From JACMNW01 sp963708425 (lineage in GTDB: Bacteria > Pseudomonadota > Alphaproteobacteria > Rhodobacterales > Rhodobacteraceae), in assembly GCA_963708425.1 (NCBI GenBank), contig OY970206.1, forward strand, positions 2,666,001 through 2,730,000: a stretch of 64,000 nucleotides of DNA. The letters run 5' to 3'. The translations under genes were made by a program, and so were the position numbers. The notes beneath the pieces are model-generated. The model saw only the letters and a list, made by a program, of their open reading frames with translations, searched no databases and was not told the DNA's origin. This document shows positions 59,318-64,000 of this stretch, in pieces. Numbering within the stretch: the first letter of the stretch is position 1; each line of letters begins with the position of its first letter.

Positions 59318-60049
59318 ATGACCTATTGTGTGGGGCTGTTGCTGCAAGATGGCATGGTCCTTTTGTCGGACACGCGCACCAATGCGGGGCTGGACAACAT
59401 ATCAACCTATCGCAAGATGTTCCTGTTTGAAAACCAGGGCGAGCGGGTGATCGCGATCATGACGGCGGGTAGCTTGTCGATCACGCAGACCACGATTGCG
59501 CATTTGCGCGACGCAATAGATGACCCCGAGGCCGATAGCACCACATCCATTCTGATGGCGCCAACGATGCTGAAGGTGGCCGAGATTGTCGGCGATACGC
59601 TGGCAAGGGTACGCAGCACGGTTGAAGAAAAGCTGACCGCGATGAATCAGGGGGCGACAGCCAGCATGATTGTGGCTGGCCAGCGCAAGAACGGCACGAT
59701 GCGGATGTTCCTGATCTATCCCGAGGGCAACTTTATCGAGGCCACGGAAGATACGCCGTTCCTGCAAATTGGCGAGCATAAGTATGGCAAGCCGATCCTC
59801 GACCGCGTGGTGCAACGCACCACCAGTCTGCGCGATGCGCAGAAGGCGGTGTTGCTGTCGATGGATTCGACGCTGCGTTCAAACCTGTCAGTCGGCATGC
59901 CGCTTGATCTGTGCGTGATCGAACGTGACGCCTGCAAAGTGGGTCAGCGGCGACGGATCGAGGCGGGCGACAAAGCCTTCGTCGCGATGAGCGAGGCGTG
60001 GTCGAATGCATTGCGCGAAGGCTTTACCCGGATCACCGATCTGCCGTGA
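59318..60049 (+). CDS. Anbu, proteasome-like N-terminal nucleophile hydrolase
   Basis: A 243-residue beta-type proteasome homologue (Anbu, also called BPH). Removal of Met exposes Thr1 (MTYCVGLLLQDG), and Asp17 in LSDTRTNAG and Lys32 in TYRKMF complete the catalytic set. No propeptide is present. Family members assemble open-ended rings or helices and lack a known unfoldase. GGAGG precedes the ATG at 59318. It closes the operon 30 bp after the transglutaminase gene and probably degrades what the other three genes make or modify. Confidence 0.93.
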   Translation: MTYCVGLLLQDGMVLLSDTRTNAGLDNISTYRKMFLFENQGERVIAIMTAGSLSITQTTIAHLRDAIDDPEADSTTSILMAPTMLKVAEIVGDTLARVRSTVEEKLTAMNQGATASMIVAGQRKNGTMRMFLIYPEGNFIEATEDTPFLQIGEHKYGKPILDRVVQRTTSLRDAQKAVLLSMDSTLRSNLSVGMPLDLCVIERDACKVGQRRRIEAGDKAFVAMSEAWSNALREGFTRITDLP

Positions 60050-60054
60050 CCGCG

Positions 60055-60987
60055 TCAGGTGTGGCTGCGAAAATGGGCCGCAACCGAATCAAACAGCCGC
60101 TGCCGCATGGCGGGGGTTTCCATCATGATCTCGTGCTCGGCGCCAGGGTAAAGATCGACCCGGCCCTTCGACCATTGCCGCATTCGCACATGCACTGGCG
60201 TTGTGTCGACAACCTTTTCGGCCGTACCAAGCGCGCACAGGGCGGGCGTTTTCGGCGACGACATCACTGATAGCGCCTGGCATTCGGAAAGTGCCGCGTT
60301 CAGCCAGCCCATGCTAGGCCCACCAAGCGCAAGCCCCGGATGCTGGCCGATCTGCCGCCGCATATACGCGTACATATCGGCGTCGGTTGTCAGCACATTG
60401 CCGGCAAACGGCGCTTCCAACACGTAGGCTTTCGCAGTGGTGCCGGGCGCATAGCGATGCTTTTGGCCCAGCCAGGTAGCACCCGTTGATATGGCAATGG
60501 CCAGCGGGCGCATCCACGGCGTGATGTGGATACCCCACATCGGCGCCGTAAACGCAACCGCCTGTGCTGGTACGCCGCGCATCAGCCCGCGCAGGCCAAT
60601 GCAGCCCCCCATCGAATGCGCCAGAATGAAATAGGGGCGCGGCAGGCGTTGTTCATCTGAAAACTTAAGAAGCGCGTCCAAGTCATTCTGATACTCGGAA
60701 AAATTGCCGACATGGCCCGACATCTTGTCAGCCAGCTTGCGGTCGGCCAGACCCTGTCCCCGCCAATCGATCGACACGGTGGTAAAGCCGCGCGCCAGCA
60801 GATCGCGCGCCGCACGACCATATTTTTCGATGTATTCCGTGCGACCGGGCAACAAAAGCACCGTGCCCTGATCGCCGCCCGGCCAAACCGCCGCGCGAAT
60901 ACGCACGCCATCCGCCGTGCGCAGCCAAACGGCGCGGCCATCGCTCGGGCCATCGGCCACATCGGTAAATAGCGGGGCGGCCGTCAA
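60055..60987 (-). CDS. Alpha/beta hydrolase (monoglyceride-lipase-like)
   Basis: A 310-residue alpha/beta hydrolase of the lysophospholipase/monoglyceride-lipase group. The nucleophile elbow is AHSMGG, an acid residue region lies near LGTAEKVVD, and the His is in YPGAEHEIMME. The cap resembles MGLL. It starts with a TTG overlapping the SCP2 stop (TTGA). Likely acts on lysolipids or esters in the cytoplasm; the SCP2 partner suggests lipid substrates. Confidence 0.88.
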   Translation of the reverse strand: MTAAPLFTDVADGPSDGRAVWLRTADGVRIRAAVWPGGDQGTVLLLPGRTEYIEKYGRAARDLLARGFTTVSIDWRGQGLADRKLADKMSGHVGNFSEYQNDLDALLKFSDEQRLPRPYFILAHSMGGCIGLRGLMRGVPAQAVAFTAPMWGIHITPWMRPLAIAISTGATWLGQKHRYAPGTTAKAYVLEAPFAGNVLTTDADMYAYMRRQIGQHPGLALGGPSMGWLNAALSECQALSVMSSPKTPALCALGTAEKVVDTTPVHVRMRQWSKGRVDLYPGAEHEIMMETPAMRQRLFDSVAAHFRSHT

Positions 60988-61268
60988 CTTAGGGTGGCGC
61001 CCACTTTCATCGCCGTGCCCATATTGCCATCAACCGACAACTTGCCAGTCATGAATGCCATCGTCGGGTTCATCTCGCCCGACAGAATGGCCATGAACAC
61101 TTCGGCCTTGGCCGTCATGGTCACGTCGGCCTCTTCGTCGCCCGCGCGCACGCCGTTGACATCCATCATGATGCTGCCTTCGCCGGGGATAACAAACTTG
61201 CACACGCCGTCAAAGCTGGGCACCTTTGCGCCCAATTTTTCGACCGCCTTGGAAATTACATCGCTCAT
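60984..61268 (-). CDS. SCP2 sterol-binding-domain protein
   Basis: A 94-residue single-domain SCP2 protein that binds lipids in a hydrophobic pocket. Typical elements are VCKFVIPGEGS, a central ADVTMTAKAEVFMAILSGEMNPTMAFMTGKLSVDGN (quoted in parts) and the KLSVDGN turn. GGAGG precedes the ATG at 61268. Its stop overlaps the TTG start of the hydrolase, so the pair is translated as one unit. A lipid carrier for the hydrolase is a reasonable inference. Confidence 0.93.
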   Translation of the reverse strand: MSDVISKAVEKLGAKVPSFDGVCKFVIPGEGSIMMDVNGVRAGDEEADVTMTAKAEVFMAILSGEMNPTMAFMTGKLSVDGNMGTAMKVGATLS

Positions 61269-61336
61269 CGCTGATCCTCCATTTGTGACCGCGCGGGATA
61301 TGGCTTTTCCCGACGGCTGCGCTAACATCTAACCTT

Positions 61337-61897
61337 ATGAAAGCGCAAAAATGGTTTCACAATGTTATCGTTGCGGCATTAGTGCCGTTTTTTTTCCTGT
61401 GTTCCACAGCTTGGGCACAGACAGAGGTGCTGGATGACCTCTTTGCCAATCTTTTGACCGCCGACGAAGTGGCGTCGCAGCGAATTGAGCAGGATATCTG
61501 GCGCGAATGGTCCAAATCCGGCTCTGCCGCGATGGATCTTTTGCTGATGCGTGGCCGCGATGCCATGGCCGCCGGCGAAACCGATGCGGCAATCGAGCAT
61601 CTGACAGCGCTGGTTGATCATGCGCCAGATTTCGCCGAGGGCTGGAATGCGCGGGCCACTGCGTATTTTCAGGCCGGTGAATTTGGCCCATCGATCAGCG
61701 ATATCGCGCATGTGCTGTCGTTGAACCCACGGCATTTTGGCGCATTGGCAGGCTTGGGCATGATCTTTGAAGAACTGGAAAAGCCGGAAAAGGCGCTGGA
61801 GGTTTACAAAGCTGCTTTGGCTATACATCCGCATCTTGGCGGCGTATTACAAAGCGTCGAGCGGCTAGAGGCTGCCACCGCCGGACAAGATCTCTGA
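61337..61897 (+). CDS. Exported TPR-repeat protein
   Basis: A 186-residue protein with a signal peptide (KWFHNVIVAALVPFFFLCSTAWA). Three tetratricopeptide units follow in about 60-165 (AAIEHLTALVDHAPDFAEGW, GPSISDIAHVLSLNPRHFGAL, KALEVYKAALAIHPHLG). It probably acts as a periplasmic interaction scaffold. It is followed by a helicase gene 17 bp downstream on the same strand. The gap to the divergent SCP2 gene is 68 bp. Confidence 0.88.
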   Translation: MKAQKWFHNVIVAALVPFFFLCSTAWAQTEVLDDLFANLLTADEVASQRIEQDIWREWSKSGSAAMDLLLMRGRDAMAAGETDAAIEHLTALVDHAPDFAEGWNARATAYFQAGEFGPSISDIAHVLSLNPRHFGALAGLGMIFEELEKPEKALEVYKAALAIHPHLGGVLQSVERLEAATAGQDL

Positions 61898-61914
61898 TCA
61901 CATAGGGCAAGACG

Positions 61915-64000
61915 ATGGATGCGATGCCACGGGTGACGGCGGTCCTTGGGCCGACGAATACTGGCAAGACGCATTTTGCCATTGAACGGATGCTGTCGCA
62001 CCGCACTGGCGTGATCGGCCTGCCGCTGCGCCTGCTGGCGCGCGAGGTTTACGACCGCATCGTTGCCCAACGCGGACCATCGGTGGTGGCGCTGGTCACT
62101 GGTGAAGAACGCATCGTGCCGGATCGCACCGCCTATTGGGTCTGCACGGTGGAGGCGATGCCACTGGACATTGGCGCCGATTTCGTCGCGGTGGACGAGA
62201 TACAATTGTGCGCCGATCCTGACCGTGGCCATGTGTTCACCGACCGCCTGATCAACGCGCGCGGCCTGATGGAAACGATGTTTCTGGGGTCTGACACCAT
62301 GCGCCCGGCGATTGCCGCGATGGTGCCTGGTGTGACCTTTGTGAAGAAGGACCGGTTTTCCACGCTAACCCACACAGGTTCGAAAAAGATAAGCCGGATG
62401 CCGGAACGCAGTGCGATTGTTGGGTTTTCGGTTGAAAATGTCTATGCCATTGCGGAATTGATCCGTCGCCAGCGCGGTGGTTGTGCCGTGGTGATGGGGG
62501 CACTTTCGCCCCGCACGCGCAATGCGCAGGTGGCGCTATATCAAAACGGCGATGTAGATTTTCTGGTGGCAACCGACGCCATCGGCATGGGTCTGAACCT
62601 TGACATCAAGCATGTGGCGTTCTCGTCCACCTCCAAATTTGACGGGCGGCGGATGCGCGCACTATTCCCGCATGAGCTGGCGCAGATTGCCGGGCGCGCC
62701 GGGCGGCACACGCAGCCCGGCAGTTTTGGCGTGACCGGCGAGGCGCGGCCGTTAAATTCCGAAACAATCGAGGCGATTGAAAACCATCGCTTCTTGCCGG
62801 TGCGCAAATTGCATTGGCGCAATGGCGCGCTGGAATTTGGCACGTCAGACCGGCTGATCCGCAGCCTTGAGGCGCCAACGAACGATGATTGGCTGACCCG
62901 CGCGCGCGACGCCGATGATCTGGTGGCACTGAAGACGCTGGTCGAAATACCCGAAGTGCGCGATCTGGTCACCAGCCCGCAGCGGGTGCGCTTGTTGTGG
63001 GATGTCTGCCGGATACCTGACTTCAGGGCCGCGTCACCGGGCGAACATGCGGCCCTGCTGGTACAAATTTTTGTGTTTCTGGTCGGGCGCGGCTTGGGTG
63101 GCGGGCGTATCCCTTCGGACTGGTTGGCAAAAGCGATAGAACGCATTGACCGGGTCGAAGGCGATATCGACACCCTGTCAAGGCGATTGGCCTATATCCG
63201 CACCTGGACCTATGTGGCACAACGGAAAAACTGGGTCGAAGACGAAAGCCATTGGCGCGACGAGACGCGCGCGGTAGAAGACCGCTTGTCGGATGCGTTG
63301 CACACGCGGCTGACACAACGATTTGTTGATCGGCGCACGTCTGTGCTAATGCGGCGGTTGAAACAGAAGGAGAGCCTTGTGGCTGAGGTGAATGATAAAG
63401 GCGAAGTGACTGTCGAGGGCGAATTTGTCGGCAAACTGGAAGGCTTCCGGTTTCGTGCCGATGCGTCGTCCTCGCCCGACGAGGCGCGCGTTATGCAGCA
63501 AGCGGCAGTTCAGGCGCTGAAGCCAGAGTTCCATTTGCGGGCGGATCGTTTCTACAACGCCCCCGATACCGAACTGGATTTCACCGAACAGGGCGGCCTG
63601 ATGTGGGGCACCACGGCGGTTGGCAAGCTGGTTCCGGGCCCCGAGGCCATGCGCCCCGGCGTCGAGGCGTTTGTCGATGAAGAGGCCGGGCCGGATGTGG
63701 CGGATAAAGTCCGCCGCCGCCTGCAGCATTTCATCGACCGAAAAGTTGCCGCACAGTTCGAACCCTTGCTGGCGATGAGTCGGGATGAGTCGCTAACCGG
63801 CCTTGCGCGCGGCTTTGCGTTTCGTCTGGTCGAAGGCTTGGGCGTGTTGTCGCGCGATGCCGTCACCGAAGACGTAAAGGCGCTGGATCAAGAAGCGCGC
63901 GGCGTTCTGCGCAAGCATGGCGTGCGGTTTGGCCAGTTCACCATCTTCCTGCCGCTGCTGCTAAAGCCGGCACCTACCCGGTTGCGGCTGGTGCTGTGGT
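61915..64000 (+). CDS. SUV3-like RNA/DNA helicase (3' end outside window)
   Basis: The frame from ATG 61915 is open to the last base, giving at least 695 residues; the end lies outside. Helicase core: Walker A VLGPTNTGKTHFA, ATPase DEIQ in VAVDEIQLCADPDRGH, and QIAGRAGRHTQPGSFGV (motif VI). The order and the VGRGL and FRFRADASSS regions match SUV3-type degradosome helicases of alphaproteobacteria. The C-terminal part (about 490-690) has a helicase accessory layout. It may unwind RNA for exonucleases such as PNPase. Confidence 0.92.
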   Translation, partial: MDAMPRVTAVLGPTNTGKTHFAIERMLSHRTGVIGLPLRLLAREVYDRIVAQRGPSVVALVTGEERIVPDRTAYWVCTVEAMPLDIGADFVAVDEIQLCADPDRGHVFTDRLINARGLMETMFLGSDTMRPAIAAMVPGVTFVKKDRFSTLTHTGSKKISRMPERSAIVGFSVENVYAIAELIRRQRGGCAVVMGALSPRTRNAQVALYQNGDVDFLVATDAIGMGLNLDIKHVAFSSTSKFDGRRMRALFPHELAQIAGRAGRHTQPGSFGVTGEARPLNSETIEAIENHRFLPVRKLHWRNGALEFGTSDRLIRSLEAPTNDDWLTRARDADDLVALKTLVEIPEVRDLVTSPQRVRLLWDVCRIPDFRAASPGEHAALLVQIFVFLVGRGLGGGRIPSDWLAKAIERIDRVEGDIDTLSRRLAYIRTWTYVAQRKNWVEDESHWRDETRAVEDRLSDALHTRLTQRFVDRRTSVLMRRLKQKESLVAEVNDKGEVTVEGEFVGKLEGFRFRADASSSPDEARVMQQAAVQALKPEFHLRADRFYNAPDTELDFTEQGGLMWGTTAVGKLVPGPEAMRPGVEAFVDEEAGPDVADKVRRRLQHFIDRKVAAQFEPLLAMSRDESLTGLARGFAFRLVEGLGVLSRDAVTEDVKALDQEARGVLRKHGVRFGQFTIFLPLLLKPAPTRLRLVLW

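Noticed and set aside
1..64000. CRISPR arrays, rRNA, tRNA, intact transposase or phage genes
   Set aside because: No spaced direct repeats, no RNA gene conserved wording and no transposase, integrase or phage structural protein were seen.

Overview
This window is a stretch of chromosome from an alphaproteobacterium, almost certainly a Rhodobacteraceae (Roseobacter-group) species. The evidence is the high GC content, the RpoH box in the sigma-32 protein, the DUF2842 and DUF1178 family proteins, a psd-pssA-pmtA lipid cluster, a PpaA/AerR-like B12-binding regulator and a circularly permuted ATP-grasp/alpha-E/transglutaminase/Anbu operon. I found no rRNA, tRNA, CRISPR array or intact insertion sequence. 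Most of the window is core metabolism. Two short stretches look recently rearranged or acquired: 3.9-5.1 kb and 39.4-45 kb.

Layout. 0-3.8 kb: the end of a ribose-type sugar ABC transporter operon (binding protein, ATPase, permease) with an RpiR regulator. 3.9-5.2 kb: intergenic repeats and two AT-richer orphan genes. 5.2-13.8 kb: housekeeping genes pyrG, secG, purA and thiN, with several small membrane proteins, a very acidic 771-residue protein and a DMT exporter. 13.8-20.5 kb: serine dehydratase, GST, a secreted EF-hand protein, an Nramp metal transporter with a Fur/Mur-type operator, rpiA and glutathione reductase. 20.5-24.4 kb: hflKC and a DegP protease (membrane and envelope protein quality control). 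24.4-29.3 kb: lipoprotein, ferredoxin, FG-GAP protein, DUF1178, Nudix, exported glutathione peroxidase and a histone-deacetylase-family enzyme.

29.3-36.1 kb: a spermidine/putrescine-type ABC transporter bracketed by two different amidases. 36.2-39.4 kb: a membrane hybrid histidine kinase, then a small membrane protein and an RluD-type pseudouridine synthase whose start codons overlap head to head. 39.4-45 kb: a rearranged interval with a winged-helix/TPR regulator, kup, a DksA-like protein, a chimeric pseudogene made of a dksA tail fused to an internally deleted rluD, a palindromic repeat element and a duplicated segment of the rpoH upstream region. 45-48.2 kb: rpoH, then psd-pssA-pmtA, which encode the route phosphatidylserine to phosphatidylethanolamine to phosphatidylcholine. 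48.2-53.3 kb: an oxidoreductase, a capsule-type protein, a PpaA/AerR-like regulator and oligoendopeptidase F.

53.3-60.1 kb is the most interesting block. A DNA-ligase/exonuclease repair pair diverges from a compact four-gene operon: circularly permuted ATP-grasp, alpha-E, transglutaminase-like protease and Anbu, the proteasome-like N-terminal-nucleophile hydrolase. The set looks like a system that makes a peptide-type linkage and later removes it; its substrate is unknown. 60-64 kb: a lipase-like hydrolase with an SCP2 protein, a TPR protein and a SUV3-like helicase cut by the window edge.
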